Assembly (NCBI GenBank): GCA_023213395.1
Contig: CM041465.1
Coordinates: forward strand, 98,401,741-98,465,740
Length of the DNA: 64,000 bases
Reading direction: 5' to 3'
Origin: Cycas panzhihuaensis
Taxonomy: Eukaryota; Cycadophyta
Part shown: piece after piece, positions 33,312 to 44,763 of the stretch
How positions within the stretch are numbered: position 1 is the stretch's first letter
Layout of the letters: each line of letters starts with the position of its first letter
The notes under the pieces: model-generated
What the model was told of the DNA's origin: nothing
What the model saw: the letters and a program-made list of their open reading frames with translations, nothing else
Database searches by the model: none
Made by a program: the position numbers and the translations under genes

Positions 33312-33993
33312 TATTAGATAATGTGATAACAATGTTTTGGAGGCTAAATTTTTGATAGATTGATAGTGCAATTTCTCCTCTAAACTTCCTTGGGGGGATC
33401 CAAGGGGGTTTGGAGCCCCCCTTGGTTGGGGGATATGCAAGGAGTCAGAACCCCCCCCGGCTCCTCCCCTCCCCCGCCACCTGCAAAGAGGGGGTTCGGG
33501 GCCGGTAGCCCTTGACCTAAAAAGCTAGCATTGAAAAGCATACTAAATTATAAAGAGAATTAGGGCCGATCATTCAACATATACCATATTCGATGTCCAA
33601 GATTTATGCCTTATATGAATCTCTTATATAACCTAATTTAGGGTGTTTTTTTATTATGTTAATGGTGTTCAATGTATTGGATGTACTGTGAGGAGTTGGG
33701 TGGCTAGTTATTATTGCTGTGAGTATTCTACTATAGGTTATATACATTTCTCCATTCTTTGATAATAAAGATTGATACCTTTCTTGTATGGATATTTCCC
33801 TAATACACTGTTAGGGTTTTACCATGTTATATAAGATGTATATATGATGCTTTAGCTTTCTAATTTATTTATTGCATTATCTCTAGTTTAAAAACTTGCA
33901 TGCTAAATTTCAATTTCAATTTTTGTAACTAGTTATAAAATAGTTTAGATCTTGATGGCAATTTCTGGTTATTGAGACCTAGTTTACTCAACA
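33312..33993 (+). repeat. 5' LTR of family B copy 1
   Basis: This 682-bp LTR starts TATTAGATAATGTGA, where its partner starts TGTTAGATA, and ends TTTACTCAACA. It holds a G/C-run region near 33388-33510 with a strong hairpin at 33400-33425. It aligns with 44764-45425 and with the reverse complements of 52319-52916 and 56949-57554. Confidence 0.93.
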
Positions 33994-33995
33994 AG

Positions 33996-34008
33996 TGGTA
34001 TCAGAGCC
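33996..34008 (+). other. primer binding site of family B copy 1
   Basis: The sequence tggtatcagagcc is a perfect initiator-tRNA-Met type site, two bases inside the LTR. Confidence 0.93.
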
Positions 34009-34065
34009 ACTTTTATTTTTGTAGCGAGTTTGTAAAGGTTTTGGTGTTGGCTTTTTCTACACCAA

Positions 34066-34869
34066 ATGGAAAAACTAGTGAATGCAAAGTTTGAGGTAGA
34101 GAAATTCAATGGCAAGAATAACTTCAAGTTGTGGAAGCTAAAAGTGTATGATGTTCTAGTGCAATAAGGTTTATACAAAGCTCTTGCAAGCAAAGCGAAG
34201 AAACCCATAGGGATGGACGATGATGAATGGGATGATCTAGACAAAAGGGCTCTTAGCACAATACGATTATGCTTGGTGGATGAAGTTCTATTTAATATCA
34301 TAGGGGAGTAGATAGCAGTAGGATTATAAACCTGATTGGAAGGCTTATACATGACCAAATCAATGATGAATCGAATCTACTTAAACAGACAGTTATACTT
34401 ATTGCGGATCAAGGAAGGTATAAACATTACTGATCATTTAAATATTTTTAGTACTCTTATTTATCAGTTGGATAGTATCGATCTCACAATTGAGGATGAG
34501 GACAAGGTTGTTACCTTGTTATGTTTATTACTGGAATCCTGGGATAATATTATCACCTCAATTAGTTTTAGCACTATAGATGAATTAGATTATGATTCTA
34601 TTGTGAGTGCTTTATTGATAGAAGAAGTGAAGAGGAAGTCCAATTTTGAAACCTCCATACCAGAAGCTATGATAGCAAGGGGCGGAATGATTAAAAGAGG
34701 ACAAAGCTCTAAGGACACATCGAGGAAAAAGTCAAAAGGTAAGAAGAGTAAGCCCAAATGTTGGTACTACAATAAGATAGGTCACCTTAAGAAGCATTGC
34801 TACAAAAGGAAGGAGTTTCGTAAAAAGGAAGATCTTGCTAAGGAGGTTAATCAGGTGCAGTCAAGTTAA
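34066..34869 (+). pseudogene. gag: copia gag, family B copy 1
   Basis: The ATG at 34066 opens EKLVNAKFEVEKFNGKNNF, the Tnt1-type gag start, followed by LYKALASKAKKPIGMDDDEW. The UBN2-like capsid region follows, with LLCLLLESWDN near 34515. The zinc knuckle near 34760-34801 reads CWYYNKIGHLKKHC, so the second Cys of CX2CX4HX4C is Tyr. Three to four stops lie in the first 280 bases. The protease follows with DLSASHH, where the family has DSGASHH, so the catalytic segment is damaged. Confidence 0.88.
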
Positions 34870-37346
34870 GGTATGGATAATGATGTCTTAGTTGCTTATA
34901 ATGTTTCCTATTATCATCATGATTGGTTATTGGATTTGAGTGCTTCACATCACGTGTCCACATAAGAGTTAGTTTTTTATCGTACCAACCTCTTGATGGT
35001 GGTAGTGTACTTATGGGAAATGAAGTTTCTTATAAGATAGTAGGCATTGGTAGCATCAAAATTAAAATGTTTGATGGTGTAGTTAGAACATTAATTGAAG
35101 TTAGACATGTACCTACTCTAAAAAGGAATCTAATTTCCTTGGGTAAACTAGATTCTGGTGGTTATAAGTACATAGGTCATGAAAGAGTCTTAAAGTTGTC
35201 AAAGGGCACCTTGGTTATTATGAAAGCCTTCATGAAAGGAAACCTTTACATTTTAGTGGGAAGTACATATGTCAGCCATGTAGCTATAACATCAAAGACT
35301 ACAAAAGATCGAGCTTAATTATGGCATCATAGACTTGGGCACATAAGTGAGAGAGGAATTAAGGTGCTAATGAACTGTAAGTTGCTTCCTAAATTGTAGC
35401 TTTCAGATTTGGCTTTTTATTTGGAAAGTAGTGTAGACTCAGGTTTAAAGTAGGGAGTCACACTAGTAAAGGTGTTCTGGATTACATACATTTAGATGTA
35501 TAGGGACCAACCCCTACAATATCTTGTGGAGGATTATTGTACTTTATTACATTTATAGATGACTACTCTAAAAAGGTATGGGTCTATTTTTTGAAAAGAA
35601 AATTTAAAATTTTCAGTGTTTTTAAGCAATTTAAGGCTCTGCTTAAGAAGAGCACTAGTAGGGTAATCAAATATTTAAGAACTGACAATAGAGGCGAGTT
35701 TAAGTCCTTAGAGTTTGAGAACTATTATAAAGAAGCTGGGATCAAAAGATATGAGACCACTAGCTATACTCCATAGCAAAATGGCATAGCTGAGTGCATG
35801 AACAGGACACTCTTAGAAATAGCAAGAAGCATGATGAGTAATACAGAAGTGGAGTAGGGCTATGGGCAGAAGTTGTTCAAATAGCTTATTATTTGGTAAA
35901 TAAGTCACCATCACTTACAATATACTATAAGATTCGTAAAGAAGTATGGACTGGACATCTATGTGACTATTTAAATTTTAATTTTTTTTGTTGTCATGCT
36001 TATGCCTTGACTAATAAAAGTCAACATTCAAAATTAGATAAAAAATCTAAGAGATGTATCTTTGTTAGTTATGGTGATAGAGATGGTATGAAGGGATATA
36101 TGTTATGAGATTCTACTGCCCATAAAACCACTATTAACAGAGATGTTGTGTTTGATGAATCTCCCTTTCTAAAATTAGATAATCTAGAAGTTGAAGTGAA
36201 ATAAGAGCAGAAAGATGAACATCAATAGTTCAATCTTAAGACCCAGCCATCTTTAGAAACATAAGAGCAAGAAGACCTTTCTGAAGATGAATCTGTAGCA
36301 GATTTACAAGAGTATATGGATACTCCTCCACCAACAGTTAGAAGATCTACACGAGTCAATCATCCACCTCATAAGTACAGCCCTTCTATTTCTATTTCTT
36401 TGGTTTCTAATGATGGTGAGCCTAAATGCTATTAGGAAGAAGTAGATGATATCCACAATGAGAAGTGGAAGAAGGCTATGTAGGAAGAGATAGATGCTTT
36501 GAAGAAAAATAATTCATAGGACTTGGTAGAACTTCCACATGGTAGGAAGACTATTGATTACAGGTGGGTTTTCAAAAAGAAAATAGATGTTGATAGAAAG
36601 GTTAACAAATACAAGAAAAGACCGGTGGCTAAAGGTTTTATATAGAAAGCAGGTATTGACTTTCATGAGGTCTTTTCAGTAGTTGTTAAACTTGTTTTAA
36701 TTTGGGTTTTATTAGCATTGGTAACTTCTCTTGATTTGGAGTTGAAGTAGCTAGATGTAAAAATAACTTTTCTATATGGAGATTTAGATAAAGAGATCTA
36801 TATGGATCAACCAGAAGGGTTTCTATAGGATGCCAAGAAAAGACTTGTTTGCAGACTCAAGAAATCATTGCATGGCTTGAAGCAATCACCTAGGCAATGG
36901 TATAGGAAGTTTGATGCCTTCATAGAGAGCCAAATTTTTGAAAGAAATAAGCATGATCTTGTGTTTACTTTAAATTCGTAGGCAATGGCTTATTCATTAT
37001 CTTGGTATTATATGTTGATGTCATACTAGTTACAAGCAAGAGCATGGTAAAAATCAACAAGTTAAAGGCTCAATTGGCTAGGAATTTTGATATGAAGGAT
37101 CTAGGAGCTACAAAATAAATCTTAGGTATAGAGATATATGGAGATAGGAAAAATGGTAAGGTATGGTTATCACAACTGAAATATATGGAGAAGGTGCTAA
37201 CTAGATTTGGTATAACAAATGTTAAACTAGTGAATATCCCATTGGCTTCCCATTTTAAACTTTCTTCGAGTATAAGTCCTAGTAATAAAGAACAAAAGGT
37301 TTATATGTCTCGTGTACCTTATGCTAGTGCAGTAGGAAGTTTGATG
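34870..37346 (+). pseudogene. pol: copia pol, first part (protease to reverse transcriptase), family B copy 1
   Basis: The protease and GAG-preintegrase span about 34900-35440. The integrase core includes FIDDYSKKVWVYFLKRK (35546) and an RTDNRGEF stretch near 35680. The TSYTPQQN-type motif has a stop for the first Gln. Reverse transcriptase starts near 36465. At least eight stops in 36184-36960 stand where relatives have Gln or Trp, for example in FIQKAG, EQLDV and NSWDL. The catalytic box reads YVDVIL (about 37010), so the second Asp is lost. Translation stops making sense at AVGSLM, codon-exactly at the insertion point of the nested copia; the frame continues at 44081. Confidence 0.9.
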
Positions 37347-37659
37347 TGAAGGAGATTAATGTATCAAGGTCATTTGTGTAGATCAATTATGTGACCTTAG
37401 GATATATTATTAGCATTAGTCTCTTAATGAAATGTACTTTATGTGCATTTAGATGTAATTTCAAATTTATGTCATTAGGTGGGAAAATTCTAACCCTAAT
37501 GCTCACCCTCAATAATAAAAGGTGAAATCTCAAGGAGGGAGTCATTATTCATTCTCACCTCCAAGCTTGCTCTCATATCTTGTTTCATCTTCTTTTTCAT
37601 TCTCCATTACCATTGTGTACATGTGAGTGATTTATCTCCTAGATCCATCCTTCCTTTCA
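37347..37659 (+). repeat. 5' LTR of family A copy 2
   Basis: This 313-bp LTR starts TGAAGGAGATTAATG and ends CCTTTCA. The primer site tggtatcaaagc at 37662-37673 follows two bases later. Confidence 0.95.
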
Positions 37660-37673
37660 TGTGGTATCAAAGC

Positions 37674-39674
37674 TAGAAGAGGATCTATTCACTCCATTCC
37701 ACTTGTATGGAGTCATTTTGCCTCTCCTTCACCTTCAATGTGAAGTATTGAGAGTTCATTCAATATTTTTTAACATTTTGAGAGCTTAAAATTATAGTAT
37801 TTTATATGTTGTTGCTTCGTCCATGTGTGAAAAAATTTAGAGGTGAAGAATACAAGTTTTTTAAGTTGTCCAGCTGCCGGAGCAGTCCCGGAAGTATTAA
37901 AGGCCCAAAATTTTATTAAAAAATTGACCATATCAGAATTTAATGAAATTTGGCATGCAAGGTCACCTTGACTAGATGATCATTTTTGTCTTCTATAGAA
38001 ACTTTAGATTTAGCCTAAAACAGTGAGTTTTGGCTATGGCAAAAGGGTAAATTTTGTGGATAAGTGATTTAAAGCACTTTTCCTAATGAAATCCTTTAAT
38101 TATAAGCTAAAGATATGAAAGTTTTATTAAGGGATCTAATAGATTTATGTCTTAAAATTAGTTTAAGATAAATCTCATCAACGTTTATCCACTAGTTAGT
38201 GAGATCTATGTAGTTTTCTCATGGTTGTTGATTTTGCCTACTCAACCCCACAAAGGACCTTGCAAGGGCATTTCAGGTAATGTTTTAGAAAATTTTGTAG
38301 ATGGTGTAGAAGGGAAAGTTAATGTACATGTCAAAATGTAACTTTTGACATATTGAAGTTTAGATTCTGAGATAGTTGATCTGGCATGATTTTACTTTGG
38401 TGCTTTTTCGGGTAGAAAATGTTTTGTGTCTTTTCTGAAATCTGACTTCACAACTCTATCAGAAACGATATTCTAAACACTTTTTCCTTCTATCATAAAT
38501 TCATATTTCATCATTTAAGCCTTTATATTTGTAATTTTTAAAAATTTACCCATTTATCATTATTTATAAATTTTGTGAAAAAATCACAAAATAAAGCAAA
38601 ATAGCATGCATATAGATTTAGAAAGATCATCATTTTAGTGGAAAGTTAATCCACTTTTTAGCCTAGTGTAGCTTTTGTATTAAAACTTCCAAAATCATAT
38701 TTGAAAACATTGTACTAAAGCAAGGGAAACCTTAAATCGGAAGCAACATCTGGTTCCCCTGCTAAATCTAGCATGTTTTTTTATTTGTACACAGCATAAA
38801 GCATCACAAAAACAACAATAATAATAAAGCATCATAAAAGTAGCAACAACAATAAAGCATCACAAAAGTAGCAACAACAATAAAGCATCACAAAAGTAGC
38901 AACAACAACAAAGCAAGCACATTTGGCAAGTTTCTATTTCAGTTTTCAGTTATACGAAAACATCTTACACTATTCCTAAAAGGAATCTCATATGTACGAT
39001 CTATACCACTAGTTCTTAACTTGTGCACACACTCACCTTGGTTGAAATAGACCAAGGTTGGTCGAAGTCTAGGCCCTAAGGGAGGTGTGAGTTTCATACT
39101 GGGTCTGGTCTTAACCAGAATAGTGGTAGAGGGACAGGTTAGCCATACCTATAGCCTCCAATCAGGGATAATCCTGATAACCACCCAAGAAAACTGAAAA
39201 CCTTAATGTAAGATTAAAATTAACTCGGTTCAATATCTATCATAGCTGTGGGATACGTAGTACCATTTGACTCTTCAGAGGAGGTATATAGTTGCTTATT
39301 GGTGAACTGGATGAGGACTGGGAGTACCTGGGCTCCATTGTGACTTGGATTTCATCGCCAAGCACAGGTGTAGGTATCACAGATGAAGGCCCTAATCGTA
39401 TACTAGAAGCCTTAGGCATCAAAACCTCACCTACATTTAGACATAAGTAAGAGGTTAGTGGCTTGACACATCATCACTCTTTGCTAGCTCTATATTAGGC
39501 CTCATTCTTGCATCATTACTTATATTTATTTTTTATATAATTATTGAAAAATAGTTAATCATTGCTTGCTTCTCATCATAACAATCATTTCTATATCCCC
39601 TGCTATGCAGTATACTAGCCACACATGTCAGTGGCACATACTTCTATCATCTCTTCTACTTCTTTATCATCACC
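37674..39674 (+). other. long non-coding leader of family A copy 2
   Basis: The leader is collinear with the reverse complement of 932-2950. It contains the 27-bp minisatellite at 38798-38915. No sustained frame is seen. Confidence 0.75.
38798..38915. repeat. 27-bp minisatellite in the family A leader, about 4 units
   Basis: Units read aaagcatcacaaaagtagca plus acaacaat. The same array, inverted, is at 1724-1834. Confidence 0.82.
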
Positions 39675-40440
39675 ATGTCATCTTAATTCAAGCAAAATGT
39701 TAACTGCATATTGAAAGGCAAAGAAAATTGGGATATATGGTACACTGGAATGAAGGCCTTTGTAGATCCCACCTGCAGCCTACACCCAGCATACTAGTAA
39801 TGGCTACAACAGTTGCTTCCAGTGGATCTGCCCCAACAACTCCTATAGATGCTGCATCTAAACTACAATGGGGGATAGATGATGAAAAGATTCGTGTAGG
39901 AATTTTATTGGTCATTGATCACTCCTTGCACAACTTGATAAACAAAGAGGAACATGATACAGCCTGGAAGGTCCTAGAAGTTCTTAGAAAGAACTTTGAT
40001 ACAAAGTTAGATTTAGAATTTGTTCATCTTATTTAGAAAATGAACAAATTAAAAATGTAGAAGGGATGATCTCATGAGATAATAAATCTCCTTCAACTAA
40101 TCAAATAGGCAATTGACAAAGACGTTAAGACTCATTGCATCACTTGGGCATTTTTGATCCAGTCATGTTTACATGTCCCTGATTATAAAAACTTGCTTGG
40201 AAGTCTTCAATCTAGTGGAACATTGAAGACATTCAACTTCAAAGCACTTGCTGAGAAGTTCATAGAATTTGATAAGACCTTTGATACAAACTTTGTAGCC
40301 TCTGACTCTCTTCCAAATGCAGCCTTTGAGGTAGAAGAAGAAGTTTGCTATAAAAAAAATTAAGGTCCCTCTTGTGGCAGAGGAAATAACCAAGTAAGAG
40401 GAAGAGGAAGAAATATGGAAAATTGCCCATGTAACATAAC
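39675..40440 (+). pseudogene. gag: copia gag, family A copy 2 (C-terminus deleted)
   Basis: The ATG at 39675 is followed by a TAA three codons later, as in copy 1. The gag motif then reads ILKGKENWDIWYTGMKAF. A shifted frame carries the capsid region (39800-40036 and 40154-40363), including WKVLEVLRKNF and LAEKFIEFDKTFDTNF. The basic stretch before the zinc knuckle (GNNQVRGRGR-like) is present near 40385. The knuckle itself, seen in copy 1, and the protease are missing, because sequence resumes within integrase by about 40620. Confidence 0.85.
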
Positions 40441-40599
40441 CCCACCTCTATAAACAAAAGGAAGTATTAGCATGCAGAATCCGTCAAAGGGTTATGTAAT
40501 CTTATGATTATTCTAAAGTGCTTGCTTATTTAGAAAGTGCTTAAATAGGTGTACTCGCTTATTTAGAAAGTACTAATATAGTGGTCCTCCTGTAGTGCA

Positions 40600-43322
40600 A
40601 ATGTATTTAGGGTAACCTATATTTAAGGGCAACCTATATTACATCTCTTTTATTAATGATTTCACTAGAAAAGTATGGGTAGCTTTTCTACACAAGAAAG
40701 ATGAAGCATTCTGTATATTCAAGGAATTCAAAGCCTTCACTGAAAAAGAGTCAGGTTATCAACTCAAATATCTTTGAACTGATAATGGTGGCAAATATAC
40801 CTCACATGAGTTTGAAAGCTACCTTCGAGACAATGGCATCAAGCATCAAACAATAATAGCATGTACCCCATAGTAAAATGGAGTTGTCAAGCGTATGAAT
40901 AGGACAATCATGAACATGGCTCATGCTATGTTAATATATAAAAATGTACCTGCCTATTTATAGGCTGAAGTAATCTGGATAATTGTTTATTGTATTAATG
41001 TTGTTAGCCCATCAAAGGAAGCACAATCACCTAATAAAAAGTGGTCAGGACAAGCCCCCATTGTTCACTACTTTAAAAATTTTAGCTCTACATGCTATGC
41101 CCATATTCTAGATGCAGATTAAAATAAACTCTAGCTAAGGGCACTTAAAGGCATCTTTGTTGGATACCTTATGGATAAGAAAGGGTATAAGGTCTTCATA
41201 CCTTAACAACGAAAAATCATCATTACCAGAGATGTCATTTTTACGGAGACAGAGGATCAGTTACTTAAATTAGACTCCATAGTACCCTCATGCTATTATA
41301 ATAATGTTATTAAGTATGATGTTCAGATTCCAAAATTTAGGGAGGGGGGGTGGGATAGACATAAATTACTCAAAATGTTAGAAGCTGACAATAGAGACTT
41401 GGAGGATACAAGTTGTGACTCTGAACTAATGAGTGCACATCTAACACCATCTTTTGAAGATAATAGAGTTGACAAAGAAAAAGTCATTATAGAAGAACCA
41501 TCCTCTCCAACTTTAGTTGACAAAGGCAATACAGTGGTAGAAGGACCATCTTCCTTAGGAACATCAACATCCTCCTCATAAAATAATCATTTTAACGAAC
41601 ATGATGAGAACCAAGAAGTTGGGGAAATGAGGACATCATTCCCAACTCGAGGATCTCGAGAAGCCTGCCAGCTCAATAAGGACATACGACCAGATGAGGT
41701 GGACAAAATTGACACTCGAAGTGCCCCTAGAGCAAGGATGTAGGAATCATTATATACTGAGCTTGAACTAGAAGAACTGTATCTTACTCTTAATAAAGAG
41801 CCCTTAACATACCAAGAAGCTGTAAAGCATACGGCTTGGAGAAACGCCATGAACGAAGAATATCAATCTCTTATCAAGAACAGTACATGGGAGCTTGTTG
41901 ATCTACCACTTGGCAGAAAGGTAGTTCGAAATAAATGGGTGTTCAAAAATAAATATAGATTAGACTCCACCCTTGAAAAACATAAGGCGAGGTTGGTAGC
42001 TAAAGGATTTATACAAAAGGAAGACATGAACTACATTGAAGTCTTTGCACCTACAACCAAGTGGTCTACAATTAGAACTCTTATGGCCTTGGCTACTCAA
42101 CAGGGTTAAAAAATCCACCAACTTGATATTAAGACCGTGTTTCTTAATGTAGATCTTGAAGAAGAAATTTACATGGCTCAGCCAGAAGGATATGAGATCG
42201 AAGGTCAAGAGCATAAGGTTTGCAAGTTCAGAAAGTCCTTGTGTGGCCTTAAACAAGCCCCTCATGCTTGGTTTTCCAAGTTGTCTGAAAGGATGAGGCA
42301 ACTTGGATACAAGGTTTGTGACTATCCAGATATTGATACAATATTGTTCATCAAGCAACATAAGGATAAAGTCACTTATCTCACAATCTTTATGGATGAC
42401 ATGTTAGTAATAGGTAATAGTGAACAGGTAATAAGCTAACTGAAAAAGGACCTTCACAAAATGTTTGAATTGTCTGACCTTGGTTTGATGAAATATTACT
42501 TGAGAATTGAAGTAATACAAAAGAATGGAAAAATTTTCCTCTCCCAAGAAAAATACATCAATGATCTTCTAACTAAGTTTCAGTTAGAAGATGCTTGACC
42601 AGTGATGTTACCTATGGATCCTAACACCAAACTCTCAGTTGAAGGTGACACTCTATAGGAAACTTATAGGTAGTCTCATCTACACTACCAATACAAGGCT
42701 AGATATTATATACTATGTTGGTATTCCTACTCGTTACATGACAAATCCTAAGTAGAATCATTGGTAAGCAGTAGTGCGAGTGTTAAGATACCTTAAGACG
42801 ACCAGCAAATATGGTCTGTTGTATGAACCTAATTCAGACTTTAAGCTTTCTGTATACACAGACTCAAACTTTACAGGAGATAAAGATATAGGAAGATCTA
42901 TGTCTGGGTATGTAACATTTCTTAGAATAACACCAATATCATAGAGATCCAGACGGTAGAAGATAGTTGTAGATTCAACTATCGAAGTTGAATACATTGT
43001 TGCTTCTAAGACCAGTAAAGAGGTGATATGGCTGAGAAAACTATTGGAAACATTGAATATCATGCAAACAAGTCCTACAAGTCTTCATGTAGATAATCAA
43101 TCAGCAATCTGCATGGCAAAAAATCTTGTATTTCATGATCATACTAAATACATAAGTACAAAAGTCCATAGGATTAGGGAACTTGTTCATAACGATACAA
43201 TTCAATTAGATTACTACTCCACAGTAGATCAAGTCATTGATATCTTCACCAAACCACTGCAAAAGGTGAAGTTTAAACAGTTCCGATGGTATCTCAGCCT
43301 TAGGGACTCCATCTTCGATTAA
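40600..43322 (+). pseudogene. pol: copia pol (integrase, reverse transcriptase, RNase H), family A copy 2
   Basis: The integrase core starts in mid-domain (FINDFTRKVWVAFLHKK near 40655) and includes a TDNGGKYTSHEFESYL stretch near 40780 and a QNGVVKRMNRT motif. Reverse transcriptase begins near 41850 (EEYQSLIKNSTWELVDLP) and carries DIKTVFLN (active-site region), KSLCGLKQAPHAW and the catalytic FMDDMLV near 42391, where the norm is YVDD. RNase H carries VEYIVASKTSKE and VDNQSAICMAKN, and it ends FTKPLQKVKFKQF with TAA at 43320-43322. Several stops stand at Gln codons. The N-terminal integrase zinc-binding part is lost. Confidence 0.9.
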
Positions 43323-43768
43323 TCAAGAAGATGGCAACATGATCATCATACTCTATTCTATTCGTGAAAACCCCCTGTGGGCACAGAAGAATAAGAGTAA
43401 GTCTCTACTCTATCCTCTTTGTGAAAACCCCATGTGGGCACGGAAGGATAAAAGTTGTACTTGTTTTAGAAAATCAGAAGTTGTGAAAACCCAAAAGGGC
43501 ATAGGGGATGACCAAACAATATATGGAGGCTTAGCAGATTAAGCTGCACATTTAAGCTACTTGGCTATCAGGCTACATCAAAGAGCCACCTTAGCCATTT
43601 TGATTTATAAAAGGGGCTATAGATCTTAGAAAGTTTGTGGGTTTTTATTCCCCATGAGGGTTTTCCCACAAAAGTATTATTTAGAATTTCAATATAATAA
43701 TGAGGCTCAAATGAAGACCTCATAGAATAGATTGTTTGAAAATGACCTTCCACCATTAAGGGAGGGAT

Positions 43769-44080
43769 TGAAAGAGGTTAATATATCAAGGTCATTTGTG
43801 TAGATTAATTATGTGACCTTAGGATATATTATTAGCATTAGTCTCTTAATAAAATATACTTTATGTGTATTTAGATGTAATTTCAGGTTTATGTTATTAG
43901 GCAGGAAAATCCTAACCCTAATTCTCACCCCTAATAATGAAAGGTGAAATCTCAAGGAGGGAGTCATTATTCATTCTTACCTCTAAGCTTGCTTTCATAT
44001 CTTGTTTCATCTTCGTTTTCATTCTCCATTGCCATTGTGTGCATGTGAGTGATTTATCTCTTAGATCCATCCTTCCTTCA
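43769..44080 (+). repeat. 3' LTR of family A copy 2
   Basis: This 312-bp LTR starts TGAAAGAGGTTAATA and ends CCTTCCTTCA, and differs from the 5' LTR at scattered positions. The purine tract aagggaggga precedes it. Confidence 0.95.
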
Positions 44081-44706
44081 TGATGTATACCATGGTATGT
44101 ATAAGACCTGACATTTCACATGCACTCAGTGTAGTTAGCAGGTTTATGAAAAATCTAGGAAAGGAACATTGGACAACAGTGAAATGGGTTCTTCGATATT
44201 TGAGGGTCATAAGTGACTATTACATCACCTTTAGAGGTACAGGTAATCAGGTTTGTGGATATGTTGATTTAGACTTTATAAGAGATTTAGCTAAGAGAAG
44301 GTCTATTTTGGGTTATGTATTTACTCTTGCAAATGATCCAGTTAGTTAGATGTCAAAATTACAAAGTATAATTACATTATCAACTACAAAAGTAGAATAT
44401 GTTACTCCAGCACATGTTTGTAAAGAAGTAATCTAATTATAAGGTCTATTGGTTAAGCTTGGAAGGAAACAGAAAAAGGTAAAGGTATTTAGTAACAGTC
44501 AAAGTGTCATTTACTTAGTAAAGAATCTAGCTTATCATAGTAAGACAAAACATATTTCTCTTAAGTATCATTTTATTAGACAGGTTATGGAAGTAGGTAG
44601 AGTGGCACTTGAGAAGGTTAATACAAAATAGAATTATGCTGACATGTTCATAAAACCACTACTATTAGAGACGTTTTGATGGTATTTGACTTCTCTTAGC
44701 TTATAG
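44081..44706 (+). pseudogene. pol: copia pol, second part (end of reverse transcriptase and RNase H), family B copy 1
   Basis: The frame resumes from 37346: YTMVCIRPDISHALSVVSRF, then WVLRYLRVISDYY. RNase H includes GYVDLDF-like and KTKHISLKYHFIRQVMEVGR stretches and ends LTSLSL with TAG at 44704-44706. The order matches family B copy 2 at 52974-53755. Several stops are present. Confidence 0.9.
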
Positions 44707-44763
44707 AAAAGGTGATGAATGGTTTAAGAAATGTATTAGGTAAATTATTGTCAAGGTAGAGAT

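Larger units (their letters stand above)
37347..44080 (+). mobile_element. Ty1/copia retrotransposon, family A copy 2 (complete, nested)
   Basis: This element has 5' LTR 37347-37659, primer site 37662-37673, a 2-kb leader, gag from 39675, an internally deleted gag-pol junction, pol to 43322, a purine tract (about 43756-43768) and 3' LTR 43769-44080. The perfect 5-bp duplication tgatg lies at 37342-37346 and 44081-44085. Removing the element and one tgatg restores the host copia frame across a Met codon. The 3' UTR (43323-43755) holds two or three copies of a ccctgtgggcacagaagaataa-like stretch. Confidence 0.97.
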
